Shown: positions 43,740-56,678, counted from the stretch's first letter. The stretch: DNA of 64,000 nt from Phallus indusiatus (GCA_027605045.1 JAQFWX010000076.1:111805-175804), one strand, 5' to 3'. The notes: generated from the sequence alone by a model not told the origin. Numbers and translations: made by a program.

Positions 43740-45138
43740 ATGCCTCTGCGCGTTGGTTTTGGTAATGTGTGTCCATGCTAGTAATTCGATAGCCGCTTGA
43801 CTGATTTCTAACAGTACGTGAACACTTTGCTAGCCCGCTATTGCAGTTCGCAGACTACGATAAGGGAGAAACATTTGTCCTTGTCGAGCATCCTGGTTGG
43901 TTATCTTGCGGGATTCATCGAACAATTTCGCCAACTCTTTCTTGTTTCAGGTGGAACAGGCTCTCTTATATCGGCGCTGGAAAAGGATGAGATCGATATC
44001 GCAATGTACTCATTTTGAACATGAAAATATCTTGCATTGTTGACAATATGGTCTCCAGTGCATTGACAGACCCATTGATTGCCGGAATTTCTCGCGGCTC
44101 TCAAGCATACAAGCTTGTTGGGACATATGTGACTACGCCTTTGAACTGGTGAGTGGCTGTTGATCATTTCTTATTAGTTCCACTTCTCATACTAGCTATG
44201 TGTCTTTGGGCAGGGCTGTTATAACTGGGAAGGATTCACCCTTTCACTCGATCTCGGACTTAAAGAGCACTACGATTGGAATATCTCGCCCCGGAAGGCA
44301 CTTGTATTCTAATAATTCTCAAGTAGAATCTAACACTTGTTTTCTCAGTGGAAGCCAGACTATGGCTGCTGTGATGGCTTTACAGCACCAATGGTTCTCT
44401 TCGGACATTACCAACGTCGCTAATGAGCTAAGCTTTAAAGGTGACACTTTTTCATTTCCTTGCTACGACAAAAAGGAGAGCTTCGTTTGCTCGAACGCTT
44501 AGTTAACAACGATATTCATGGTCTCGTTTTTCCGTCAATAACGGGTCAACTAGTGCCTTCATGTGGGAATGGTTCACTACCAAGCCCTGGATAGATCGCG
44601 GCGAAGCCAGATTCGTAAGTTAATATATGTAAATCAGAATCCAAGCGTAACCGGTTGGAGTTAGATTGGATCTGTGCCAACTCCATGGCCATCATGGCTT
44701 ATTGCAGCGCATCCTTCTCCAGATCGAGCTCCTCCAGATCAGACCGAGTCTTTTTTGCAGACTCTTTCGAAATATGTTCGTGATTTTGACAGCCCAAAAA
44801 GTCGAGAGGAGAGCAATGTACAGTTCATCAAGGAAAAATTTCACTATCCTGAAGAGGATATCAAAGTACGTCAAGTACATGAAGCAAGCCTAAATCTGAT
44901 TGGATTCCTTCCTTCCAAACAGGCTTGGCTCTTAACTGTGGGCTATCCCTCTGACTGCGGCACTCTTTCTCGAAGGGTGATTCTTGACACGTTAAGGTAT
45001 TTACTTTATTCATTGTTTGGTCTGTGTCACGTCTGACATCCTTCTAGTGTATTAGAAAAGGCCGGTGTAGTCAAAAAACCCGACACCGGTTTCAGTGTAG
45101 AAAGTTTTGTACATGGAATTGCTCGATTGGTGGATTGA
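43740..45138 (+). CDS. Periplasmic-binding-protein-fold protein (Ca3427-like)
   Basis: A type 2 periplasmic-binding fold like that of bacterial ABC transporter receptors and the yeast THI5/NMT1 group. Exons join in frame from ATG 43740: MPLRVGFV, REHFASPLLQFADYDKGE, HPGGTGSLISALEKDEIDIA, ALTDPLIAGISRGSQAYKLV, GTYVTTPLNWAVITGKDSPF, SISDLKSTTIGISRPGSGS, QTMAAVMALQHQWF and FMWEWFTTKPW. They continue to GSVPTPWPSWLIAA, FLQTLSKYVRDFDS, AWLLTVGYPSDCGTLSRRVI and end FVHGIARLVD. Fungal members such as Candida Ca3427 have no known ligand. About 310 aa with no signal peptide, so it is probably cytosolic. The segment 44302-44345 (HLYSNNSQVESNT...) is likely intronic. Confidence 0.8.
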
Positions 45139-45336
45139 ACTTTGAACGGAGTTGACTTGTACCCTTACTCTACTTTGTATGAAATCTTGGGTACTGGGCT
45201 CAAGTAGCTGATGTTTTTTAAGAGAATTTTATCGTGATGTTTAGTCAAAAAACTACTTGTAGCCGCGAATGCAGAACCACTGTCACCGGACATAAGTTAT
45301 TGTGACGTGACACTAGGGACAGCATTGAATGAACTC

Positions 45337-46961
45337 ATGCTGTCCGCTTCTTCCAAACTTCATCCAGCACTATTCAAACATATCCATACCCCTAGCTTAC
45401 GACGATACTTAAACACTCAACCATGTTACAGCGATAAGGTCTTTGGTAAATTGGGACTATTATTTATATATTTGCATTGACGTCTTATAAATAGCTGTTC
45501 CTTTCGCCCTCGATAGAAATCGAGCCGTTCAAGAAACAGTTTTGCATGCGATAAATCTCACAACACCTATCGATGTCCCAATTTCATATCATTTCAAGAG
45601 ATTTTTAGCTGTATTCAAAGACCCTGTTATCAATCTCAGACCTCTCCGAATACAACCCATATATTTTCCGACATGGAGAGTAGAGGCGGAAGCGCTGAGC
45701 AAAGGAATTGATTCGGAGGACATAATTCAAAATGTAATAATCTATCTAATTATTTACGTTTCTCTAATCGTGTGTTTCCTCGACAGACAGAGCAGGACGA
45801 TACCGCTTATCTACTTTCTCGTGAATTGTAAGTGATTGACCGAACTTATTCTTGAGATGGAATCTGATCTTGTGTATAGATACCACCCTGGTGCGGGAAA
45901 TTCTTACAGTGGATATTACTTTGTCTCATATCTTTGTCAACCATCCCACTAGGCCATCATATGCTGCCTCTTTCCACGCTTAGCTTCGCCCCGTTCCCTG
46001 ATTCGCCTTTACTTCCGTGGAATGAATCCATGTCTCGTCTAAAGGATGGCACAGAAGTCGTTTGCCTGCCATATACATTATCTCCTTTAGAGTTCGCGAG
46101 CACGTTGACGGAGTGCATGTCTCGGAATAAAGCCACCCACAGCGGGAAATCTAGACTTCTTAGTGTACGTTGATACTCAAGTTTTCCCTTTCTTGTTTGA
46201 CCTAAATTATATATCAGCTTCATATAGGTCCAACATATCCTGTCCTATTCCCACTATACCTGATACAATATGAAGTTGTTCCCTCCAACTCGGGCCATAA
46301 ACCAGAACCTCTGACAATCGTGCTAGAAGGACATCGAGAAGGTGTAAGTGTTGTCAGAAAGCTCCCAGAGATAGTCGATTCTCATGTTTTTAAGGGCGCA
46401 TTATTTTCCGAGAACATCAGCGATGTTTACTTGCATCCTTCGGTATCTATAGCGGCCAGTGCTTTGCTATCTGCCCTTGACTACAAAGGAGACATCCCAC
46501 TTGAAGTAACTTCAGAAGGCACGGTTTTCGAGTCCGATATCTGCTTATTTACTGAAATACCACTAGGCAAGCCTTCATCATTTATCTCTGCTTACAGGAG
46601 AGACCCACCAGTTGGTGTTTGGGAATACATAAACCACTTGTCTAGCTCTCGCGTTCAATCTGTAAAACTTAGACGTTGGATACTCAACAATTGGCAGACG
46701 CCTCGACCAAAATTAGACTGGAGCGATATTCGAATACAACCGCCAACTATTGAAAATTTAATTCGGACTGATACATTTCAGTCCGTGAAAATGATTCTCC
46801 TGAGTGAACATGTACGTCAGGTCCGGTCTTCTTTTATATCTGCTGCTGACTATATAAGTTCAGATGCAGGAACTGCGGCAGCAACAAGCTACACGGACTG
46901 GGGACTTGGCCGGCCTTCACACGTTTTTGTATGGCTTCGACGGTGGGGAGGAGCTACGTAA
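45337..46961 (+). CDS. Unknown protein with possible mitochondrial presequence
   Basis: Not recognised by name. From ATG 45337 the N terminus is basic and Ser/Leu-rich (MLSASSKLHPALFKHIHTPS, LRRYLNT), like a mitochondrial presequence. Splices join SDKVF to AVPFALDRNRAVQETVLHAI and onward: PISYHFKRFLAVFKDPVINL, IQPIYFPTWRVEAEAL, TEQDDTAYLLSREL, MLPLSTLSFAPFPDSPLLPW and YPVLFPLYLIQYE. The last exon to 46961 gives TIVLEGHREG, WEYINHLSSSRVQSVKLRRW and a C terminus ending FVWLRRWGGAT. Total about 480 aa over five or six exons. The well-spaced splice sites and protein-like composition argue for a real gene; function unknown. Confidence 0.7.
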
Positions 46962-47070
46962 AACACAACCAGCATGGTATCCTGAGTCGTTATGTAAACA
47001 TACTACAGTCATCAGACAATAAAAAGACAGTTCCTTTGAGCGGTATATATCAATGAAGAATAATTAAATG

Positions 47071-49578
47071 TTAGGTCCATAAATGAACAACAAGTGTCCT
47101 CAGTATAGCTATAATAATGAAAGTCCCGATTAGCTCGGTTTTAGATAACTGCGAAGTTGCGCCATTCAAGGAATAAGTGCCAGGTGGCAGACCGAGAATT
47201 CGGGTAGGGATAGGTTGAATAGTGGATGTTAGGGTATGTGTCTCTCCATTATCCGTGGTAATGACAGTTGAGACGCTCGAAGGTGCGCCAATGACGGGTA
47301 GAGCAGATACGTTCTTTAGAAGGACAAGTCCGGGAGACGCAGCCGGTGCAGGTGTGAAAAGCGGCGTATATGAACTGTTTCCATTATCACTTTGCGTAGG
47401 TAGAGTCTGTCCGAGGGTTGGAAAAGGTGTAACAGAGGTGTTAAAGAGATATGTAGGAATAGTGAGAGACGGGGTCGGAAGAAGCACAGGTGGGATTGTC
47501 GTCGCCACCGTGGCAGAAAGAGACGAAAAAGCGGAAGACAAAACACTCGCGTTACCGACGAAAGTCGTAGAATTATGCAAAGGATATAACCCTATTAGTG
47601 GAGGCTCTTTTCCCGCAATTCCATAACTATTATGGTATTAGTCGTCACGGTAAACAAAGATCGCGGCATCTACAAACCTATAAGCGGTGTAAACAGTCCT
47701 CAGGAAAGGTACACCTATAATCACACATTGGTAAGGGAGCGGCGAGACTACAGCCATAAACTCACCCAGGTGCCAATCTATTCCGTCATTATCCGGTGGT
47801 ATCTGAGCTATTGGCCAAGAAAGGCACAAATTGGGGTCGCCTTCTGTTGGTCCAATGAGGAAATCAACGGGCTGTAATGTTACATTTGTATCGCTAATTA
47901 AGGTACATAGTCAATACGAAGCCTATCCGCGACAATAAATAACTACGCAGGACTCACCCAAATTTGAATGTCATTGTCGCTTCAATGTCGCATGGGAGGA
48001 CCCATACACCAGCTACAAATCTGAATAAGTAATTTTGAAAATCGGAAAATAATCAAATTTACGTGAGGCCTGTCGTATAGTATCTAATTGAAGAAAGATC
48101 GCTGCAACCTAAAAGGATAGTCAAGTCACCGATATCAGTCGCTCAAATTGCACTCATACATCTTCGTATGGTCCCGAAATGCCGGTAAACCCGCTAAGCA
48201 GTAAAATCAAATGGTGATAATGCAAACAGTTCGGATCTTCACATACATGTCTAGAAGTGCCAACGGTTTTTTCCGGTAACTTTGGGAAAAGACGGATGTA
48301 GTAAAAGACTCGTTTCGTTGGCCTGCAACGTTGATAAATCAAAACTGAGCCCATAGGTAAATAAAGATAAGACGCACTATCACATCGTCGAGAGGAATAG
48401 CCCAGTCGAGGTATAACGGTGTACTAGAAACGTTCTGACCGGGAAGTGGTTCAAAAGGTTCGACGGCATGCCAAGATATTAGGGATACATTCTGGACTAC
48501 TGAACTATCTATTGCGCCTATATAAAATTTAGCAATGAAATACAAGGATACATGACCAAATATAAAAGAAGCCCACCGAAGCTTAAAGTACCACTTGAGT
48601 TGCGCGTTAAGCTCATACCGATCAAAGGATATTGTAGTATCCCTTTTTCTGCAAGTGCAGGAATATATGGAGAGGCTTATACATCTATAAGCTTGAAATT
48701 CAAAAGCCTTGACATTCTTTTTCTCACCTCCTGGTACCGAGTTTGAAATTTGGGATAAACGAGGAAGACCCATGCCAAAGATACCTGAAACACTCGGGCC
48801 AAGGGTAACATTCGTCGAGTTGACAAAGCCTTAGCGGTGGTACAAATGTTAGGGCAAATAATTATCATCTAAACAGCTCTAACCGATTGTTTGGTTGACC
48901 ATTGTCAAGTTGTCAATCTGCACAGTCTCCCTTGCAACAAAACCAGATGCGCCTTTTCATGATGAACATTAGTCAATGAACAGATAGATAATAGCATCAG
49001 CCTACGAGTGGAATCCGCAAAAGAAACGTTAAAGGAAGTCTGGTTGTTATTAACCGAGACAAAAGAGGGACTGGCGTAGGTTGACAAAGGATATGAAGGA
49101 TTGGATTTGCACTCGGGAGTTTGACATTGATCAGTTATTACCCATAGGTCCGACGAGCTAAAATTCAGGACATCAGTCAAAGCACATTTAAAGATTTTAC
49201 ATTTATCTGCGTACCCAGTGTCAAGAGCAACCTCAAGAAATACCTGTCCCGCTTGAAGGATGATATTGTATGATCTGGAACCATATTGACGCGTGTAAAT
49301 TATGTTTCTGACATTAGACTGCGAGCTTACTGAGGCGAATACAGAATATTGCCGATATCTGTAACACCACGACGGCGTAACTGTCGTGGATTGTACGTTT
49401 CCCTCGCAATCAAATCTACCTTTGTAAAGGAGTCCGTATGTTTAATTTTCGGTCGAATTTGTTTGGTGTTATGACTACCACTCGCTCTTGAATTGAAGAG
49501 TTTTGTTTTGGACCCCAGTATGATACCAGCGGAAAAGAGTACCGTCAGCCAAAATACCAGTGCCCTACTCAAAACCAT
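47071..49578 (-). CDS. Aspartic protease with C-terminal membrane/GPI anchor
   Basis: A pepsin-family (A1) secreted protease resembling yapsins in layout. About ten exons. From ATG 49578 a signal peptide (RALVFWLTVLFSAGIILGS) and propeptide are followed by VFLEVALDTG, spliced (GTACGC...TTTTAG) to SSDLWVITDQCQTPEC, so the first catalytic motif is DTGSS. Then FNVSFADSTR, SGIFGMGLPRLSQI, ILQYPLIGMSL and GAIDSSVVQNVSLISWHAV. The second catalytic region reads KKPLALLD, then IGFTGISGPYED, so it is D-I-G rather than D-[ST]-G with canonical splicing. The domain ends GVWVLPCDIEATMTFKFG and GVPFLRTVYTAYSYG. A Ser/Thr/Pro-rich stalk with Asn-Xaa-Ser/Thr sites follows, then a hydrophobic tail (LIGTFIIIAILRTLVVHLW) fit for a GPI signal. 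Confidence 0.86.
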
Positions 49579-50081
49579 TTCGAGAAGGAGTAAGGTAAGC
49601 CAGCCTAATTAAGAATCAGAAATAAGGCTTGAATCTGTCATACACCAGGGAAGGATTGGGAGGTAACCAAGGTCGACAATGGGAAGCTTCCAAGCGCTCG
49701 GCTAACTGTGTGGCAACTGGCACTCTGCCTGCCTACGCATCTGAGCCATAGTGCAACTTTCGGACAAATTTTGAGAGGAATAAAAATAATTCAAGTACAG
49801 AGGTCGCAGACCGGGTATCCTCCTAATAATAACAACAATATGAGAGAGACCCGCGGGCTGGGGTAAATTGGTACACTAGGCTGACACAGATATAAAAAAG
49901 TAGAGGTAGAAAAACAGACAAAGAAAGCGACTGTTGAAGGGAAAAAAGAGAAGAATAAACAAGGAAACATAATCATTTCTATCATAAACAAGCATCCAGT
50001 TTGTCGGGAGTGTCAGAACGAAGAATACACATAGTAGAGAGTATGAAACCATGAAGAGTATTCGTCAGAGAATCGCTTTGA
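49579..50081. other. Spacer upstream of the protease
   Basis: 503 bp holding the protease promoter and the 3' end of the RasGAP gene. No gene seen. Confidence 0.6.
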
Positions 50082-52970
50082 TTAGGATTTTCGTTTGGCG
50101 AATACTTTGTTCAGTAGCGCAAGCACCTTCGGCACATTGAGTTGAACGTACTCGAGATCCAGAAGATGTTTATTATCCTTTTGCTAAGGAACCTTGAGTC
50201 AAAATCTCCTAATATCAACGACAGCAGTTTCACAAACCTTCTCAAGCAAGTCATCAATTTTTAAATCCATCTCCAGAATAGCCTTTTCTCTTCCTTTGTA
50301 ATGCAGAGCGATCAGGAAAGTTCCAGGGGTAGGTGAAGTGATGTTGAAATAGATGTTTGGTCGCCTACGAAGAGATTGAATTCAACTTAAATACTCGAGT
50401 ACAGAAAACAAGCGCTTATTACCTATTTTCCGGGACATTGCTTTCCACAATAATTCCTTCCTTTTCCAACTGAGCATGCGTAAATCGGTAGGGACCCAGA
50501 ACAGCCGTTTTGGGTGCTTTCTTCTCTTTGCCACCAACAGTAACGACACCAACACCAGTTGAGGAACCCTTGTCTTTGCTTGCTGTTAATCTGACATTTT
50601 GCAAATAAGCCTTATACTGCTCTAATTGTCCACGAAGATAATTATTGTGGTCTCCGATCGTCTTGTAGACCGCTTCAAGACTTTTGGACTCTTGCAGCAC
50701 TTTTTCACGAAGACTTCCCAGATGGGCCAGCTCGGCTTCTACTTCGTCTTGCATGAGTTTGTAGCCATCCAAACGTTCGACAATATTTAATTCTTCTAGT
50801 TCTCTTAGCATCTCTTTAACCTTGATGCCTTTACGGACGAGGGTTGCATCTTTAGATGTAGCGGCACGTTCCGCTATAACTTCGAGATGAAGAGGACGAG
50901 ACTCCGCGAAATTCGGCATCGATCGAATAAGCTGTACGAAGATTGATTTCGTTTCCATATAAAGAAGATCATTCTGAGTAACGCTGTCCATGAGAGCGGT
51001 TGTAATATCTTGTATAGGGGTCTCCCAGCGACTGTACAGAAGCAACTCGATGGTCCTGTTCTCCTTCCTTGGAACTTGAGGAGGGGCTGGGCCAAGTTCG
51101 TCCAAAAGTATTCGTAGATGTTGTTTGTCGTTGGGAGACTGATATAATCACGGATTAGACTAAAAGGGTGTGCGGATATTTCTCACATACCAACACGTCA
51201 AGATGGTGCAGGATTAATGAGTGAGTATTGTATAATTCATTCAAGGTGATATTAATTTGTAAGTCTTTCTTCGACAGGGCCATGTATTGGTCCATCTGTC
51301 GTAACTAAGTCAAAAAGCATCTGTATTACGAGTTGGTTACTCACCTCCAGGGTGTCATAAAAGTCGCCAACTTCGCATAAGTTATTTAAGAACTGATTAA
51401 TGCGAGCTTTATTATTCTCGACAAACGGATTGAGGGTAATCATGTACAATTCTTTCGCGTAAGACGGCTTATTAGCGAGGTTTTGAAGCATTTTTGCGAT
51501 CTAATTTTAAGGTTTGATTATGAAAAGCAAGGATAGTCGCAATTCCCTTACAAGCGTTAATGTCCGTCGCGGATGTTTGGCAGGGGCATCTTGAACAAGC
51601 ATGTAGGCTTGAGGGGTAACGATAGCGGGGTTGATAAACCTCAAGAAAAAGAACCCGCCGATAAGAGAACAGATGGCATAGTCAGTTGCCTCAGGGTACT
51701 TTCGCTTCACAGAGGTAAGAATCACAGAAGTAAGAAAACAAATCCTTTATGACAAAGAATCACGTACTCTTGTTAAGCTACGGATTTGTTTACAAATCCA
51801 TCGAATGCCATATGGAACAAGTTCCATGTTATCAATTATAGTCGCTAGAAAGCTATTGGCAATCTCCATAAGCATAGCAAGTCTTGGAGCAATTATAGCC
51901 TGAACATCAGGATTCGAAGCTGCTTCCTCTGGTGGGACACCGCGAGGAAGGTTGGAGGGTAATGTTCCAGTTTCTTCTTCAATTTGGTTAATCATTTGCT
52001 CATATACCTAAACATGATTGGTATCGCTTGACAACCCAAACAGGCCTAACATTCAATAGATGAAGGGAAATACCTTAAGAGGATTAATCTCAAGATTAAG
52101 ATCCTTATGTTCAATAAGTGAGTTAATTCGTTCGGCCAAAACACTCTTAAGATAGCTTTGACCGGGACCCCGGCGGGTATACGTAGTCATCATTCGCGAC
52201 ACTGGAGTATTGGCGCGGAGTAGAGAGCCGAATTCTGTTGCTGTTTCAAATTGGGCTGACAAGACGGACTAGCGATGAAAGGATAGAAGAACAAAAAAGG
52301 AAGTCATGAATGAGTCTAGAATCTAGAATTACGATGGTAAAATATATATATACCTGAAACATAGTTAACAGGAGGTGCTCCTCTCTACTTTCATATTGAT
52401 TGCCGTAGAGCGTAAACATGACGGTTTGGAGAAGCGTATCAATCTCAGTTAGGGAGACGAGACGACATAGTGTCGCAATATGACGGGGCTCAGACTGAAG
52501 TAGGAAAAAGAGGTTTCCGTATTGCTTGAAAAACAAGCATAAAGATCAATGGATTCGAAAGAGGCAAAAATGAGAATAATGTACCTGTAGTTTGCGATCA
52601 TCCGGATACGTTCCCTCTGAAGGGTCTACATCTTCCAAATGTTGTTCAACTTGATGTTGCTATGGAACGAGAAGTCAGAATTGGAAACATCTCGTTTATA
52701 TAGAACCGAAAGACCGACCTCATCGAGAGCCATCCTGTTTTGAATCAAAAGAGCAATCCTGGAATCAAGATATCGCACATCCCTGTCCAAAACGAAGTTC
52801 TTTTTCGATTGAGCCGATATTTTGGTCTTCAAATCGCGGAGTCGCTTTTGCGCTACGATAGGAGAATAATGTCCAAGGTTTGCTTGCCTACTTCTCTTCC
52901 AAATCACAAGCACAGAATACATACCTCGAGCCAGATCATCACCTACTTCAACATCTTGTTCAGCAGCCAT
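50082..52970 (-). CDS. Ras GTPase-activating protein, IQGAP/Gap1 type
   Basis: Stimulates GTP hydrolysis by Ras or binds Rho-type GTPases at the cell cortex. From ATG 52970 ([15 protein letters not shown]) exons encode [46 protein letters not shown]-like helices, then the GAP core: [20 protein letters not shown] with the putative arginine finger in [38 protein letters not shown], and [19 protein letters not shown], the FLRxxxPA signature. [20 protein letters not shown] and [13 protein letters not shown] close the domain. A RasGAP C-terminal domain with coiled coil follows ([20 protein letters not shown]), ending [14 protein letters not shown]. About 800 aa, like fission yeast Gap1. No IQ motif or calponin domain is visible in front, so it is not a full IQGAP. 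An upstream exon beyond 52970 is possible. Confidence 0.87.
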
Positions 52971-55118
52971 ACTGAACAATGCAGTAACACTGTGCCTATT
53001 CGTCGTCCTGTTCGTGAGCCGTCTGAGGCTCCCAGGGAGTTTGGCTCGATGTACGACATGGTTCAAAGAATGACGGAAATAAAATAATACCAGTCGTGAT
53101 TTTTTCGTTCAAATTGAAGAAGGGCCGCGACAGCTGCGAAGCTGTTGCTGCTGGAACAGCAAGAAAAAGGAATGATGCTCTTTGTGCTTCGCGGAGCCTG
53201 TGAGCGGCAAGCGGCAAGCGGCAATCGCAAATTCGGTAAATGCCGAATGTATAGCATTCACGTCCCGTCGACTCATGAAACAAAACAACGTCTATTCACT
53301 CTTTTGTTTTCCCATTTGAATTTGAAAAAAGATAGTTCAAACTAAATTTCTTCCAATCGAACGAATTCGCCAAGTTTAGACGTTCCGTGTTTATTGCGCT
53401 GGGAAAGGTCGCACAGGCTACCGTTGGACACCACGGCCCACGCGAACGGCGTCGGACCCATCAGTCGCGACGAGTCCTTGATCATGATACTTTTGTTTTC
53501 CTTTCGTATCTTGTTGTCGTCGTCATCATCACCAACTTACTTTTCTGCTAAGAGTACTTACATTCCAACAAGATGATAAGAAGGACATTTCTCAACACCC
53601 AACACGTATCATCAAGAAGGCTGCGATGGCAACAGCAAATTGGCTAAATCCGAACCTTGACAACACGCCCGAATCATTGTTTATAAGATGCCATGCAGTT
53701 TTCTCTGCCCAAGATGAGAGGCTTCGCCTTTCAACTCATCTCGTATCTCCCTCGGCGTGTTGATTTTCCGACACGCTGACGCACCATGACGGTGTAGTTT
53801 CTAGAGCGACATGGTCCGGCTAACCGATGATATAGAACTAAAAACTTGAACATTACAAGGTGCACGTGCCATTTCGTGCTCGTAGATTGCCTGCGAATCA
53901 TACCTTCCACTCTAAACTAGTGTCCTGGCCCTGCGTACCCTACAGCCGTATTCAATCCTAATAAATACTGATCGATGAAAACTAACATCAACACGAGGCT
54001 TTGTGAACTCAGCCTCATGTTATTTATTGTTTTATCTGGGACCCCCTTTGGATCTCATTCGAGAGATTTTAGCAATCTTTGGTAAAGTCTTGCCAAAGAG
54101 CGCCAAGGCTCAAACGCAATTCTTGATTTGCGTGTTTCCCCGATAATAATCTGGATAACCTCGAGTTGGAGAGAAGTCTTGTTCCTTCTTTCTCCAAAAC
54201 AGGTTTGCATCCATGTCATATATGTCCCCGGGCTAGAGATGCAAATATAGATCCCATGTAACACGTGGCTCTTCGCGCTCGAGCCCTCTTCCGCCTCCCC
54301 TACCCCGCAGGAAGATATTCGGCGTACACAAAGTTTAAATGAGACGTAACTGATCGGAGGAAAGTAACAAACGATCAGCTTGAAGGGATGCGAGATCAAC
54401 GCTACTAATATGTTTCTCCCGCCCACACCGCTGCACGCGCTCCTTAGATGATCACGACATTGATAACAACGACCGAAAAACTATTGAATCGAGAAGTCAA
54501 CGCACAGGACTTCCCCGCAGTTGAATTCCGATTGATCGGCATACGCGAATGGCAACATGCAACGTTTCAGGATCATAAAATCGTGGCCGTATGAAGGTTT
54601 TTTTGGGCAATATCAGGCAATATCATAGGACACCATATCAAAGCAGTCGTCCAGCTAGCTATGTATGATTGGTAAAGAACCCATCAATGTGAGTCAGAGG
54701 AAGGCGCGACGCCCGTGATAATTATAATCACGGTAAATCTTATTGTGTAAATAATTTTCATCAAAGGGAGCAGCGATGGGCCAGGGCGCGTAGAAATAAA
54801 ATAAGAACTTCATGATAAGAAGGAAGATGTTATTGCAAATCATTAGACTTTCCATATGAAAAAGTCAGGCTAATTGAGATGAGCTTTGCGGAACTATGAA
54901 AATACACGCATGGCAAAAACTTCGCAATTGATAGAATACATTACAATGCGCTTGCAATGAAAAAGGAAACAAAAGAAAGAAAAAAACAATGATTGTACAA
55001 TTAGAGGGACGCGGTAGCAGATGTTGAGATTGGGCGAAAGCTTATCAAGATGAATAGATATATAATATTGTGCGGTTGAGGACAGCGAAAAATGGAGCGG
55101 TGAGTGATGCAAGGAGAG
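52971..55118. other. 2.1-kb stretch without a supported gene
   Basis: RasGAP promoter side plus the 3' side of the 55119 gene. It contains an imperfect palindrome at 54713-54733. Open frames such as 54055-54426 (-) have no protein-family features. Confidence 0.5.
54713..54733. repeat. 21-bp inverted repeat
   Basis: CCGTGAT and ATCACGG arms (7 bp, perfect) flank a 7-bp AT centre. It could be a dimeric regulator site; no gene start lies close by. Confidence 0.5.
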
Positions 55119-55625
55119 TCAGACTTTATGCGTATGGACGGACATCTTCAATGGGAAAACTGCCGACACAAAATTGACTGGTGCGACTATCTTTATATTC
55201 AATATCGTAACCTTGACGGAGACACTAGTTGGGCGGTGTGTGTCCTGTCAGTTGTATACCTTGGATCATTTAGAGTTTTCCATACGTACCGTAGAAAGCA
55301 AGTGGAGACCGGATACGATGAGACCGACAATCCACACGTTTCCCCGAATACGGACCTCAACCTGTTCTCCTCGCTGGTCAATGCGCGCGTCATAATCAGT
55401 TTCCATCGATGAGGAAAAAAAAAGGACGACACAAAAGCAACGCACTCCGAAACTAAACCCTTGATGATCGAGATTGCGGTGGTTATATCTAGGCGGATGT
55501 CTGGCATAGTCTTCGTCTTCAGAGGGCGGCCTCACAGAATCAGGATGGTATCGTCTCGGCGGGGAAGAGTCTCGAGCATAATGAGGGGGTCGTGGGGTTG
55601 GTCCGGGCATACGAAAAGAATTCAA
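55119..55625 (-). CDS. Small putative membrane protein, unknown
   Basis: Not recognised. The N terminus (ATG 55610 or 55625) is Pro/Arg/Tyr-rich: MPGPTPRPPHYARDSSPPRR, then SVRPPSEDEDYARHPPRYNH. It is followed in an open frame by a hydrophobic stretch that may be an intron or a TM (CFCVVLFFSSS), then METDYDARIDQRGEQVEVRI, RGNVWIVGLIVSGLHLLST. A GTACGT donor at about 55289 joins it (acceptor AATATAAAG at about 55187) to IVAPVNFVSAVFPLKMSVHT and HKV-stop. The last part reads as one or two membrane helices. About 150 aa. Confidence 0.5.
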
Positions 55626-56678
55626 ACAAAGAAAAGATCAGGCTTGAAAGAAAGAAAAGGAGGGCAGGCTCGTATAATAACTTTGCGAGTCACAAAAACA
55701 AAGGTTTTTATAGCTTGCTAAGGCCGGCTGATAAGATTTCGGCAGCAAATTTGAATTTGATATTTTTATATCTCCCAGGATGCACTTTGGGTGAAGCGCC
55801 AGGGTATTCCACAGTGTGCATGCAAGGCAGTGCAAAGCCTGTGAAACCGCTGGATCAAATCTGTGCCAGCCTGTGGCGGTTAGTTATTGCTGAGATGCAG
55901 AAATAGAAGGAATAACGTTATGTCCATTATCCCTTCTGAAGACGAGCGTATTCGACGGCCGTCCTGAGATAGATCTCAGATCCCGACCATCATTCGGTTT
56001 TCTTGGAACAAAGCCTCAGATAATCCAACTCATACAAAGGACTTCGGTCTTCCGCCCATGTACGCGGGTGTCAGCGAATGAATGGCCCAGTTGAATTGTT
56101 CATTTTAAAGGACGAGTTCAGTTCCGGAAGCTTTCCAATTGACAGATTCCAGCAGATAAAGTTCATGATATGTAGTCAATAAGGATGCTGATGCTGGGTG
56201 CTGGTTACTGGATGCACCCACGAAATTGTAAGAATGATTACACATCAAAAGTGAACAAAATTCACCTGAAAGAAAGAAAGCACTTGCGCTTGGCAACGGA
56301 AATGTTCGACCCTGGCGTGCACAGACATACGAGTGCATGTACATTACGTGTACGGCATCAGCAATGCATCGGCCTCCGAAGGTTTCCAGAACTTCATCAA
56401 CAGGGCACATCGATGCATACGTTTTATATATCATTCACACCCGCATCGAGAACAAAGATCTGCTTATAAAATACAAATCTCGGAAGGCCTTCCATAATTA
56501 AACAAGCAGTTAAATATACACATAGCAGTCGCAACCTCGGTACGATAATATAGATAAATAGATAAATTATGACCCCAACCACTGGCAGCATCGTTTAATA
56601 CGAGAATATTAAGATTATGATTATTACCGGCAACCATGCCGCTGGCTAGTCGCAAATTATGATAAAGACAGAGAGAAG
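55626..56678. other. Spacer
   Basis: About 1 kb holding the promoter of the 55119-55625 gene and the 3' region of the 56679 gene. Short frames only. Confidence 0.5.

Noticed and set aside
54055..54426. 123-aa minus-strand open frame
   Set aside because: No recognisable domain, no neighbouring exon, and stop-free length is within chance for this region.
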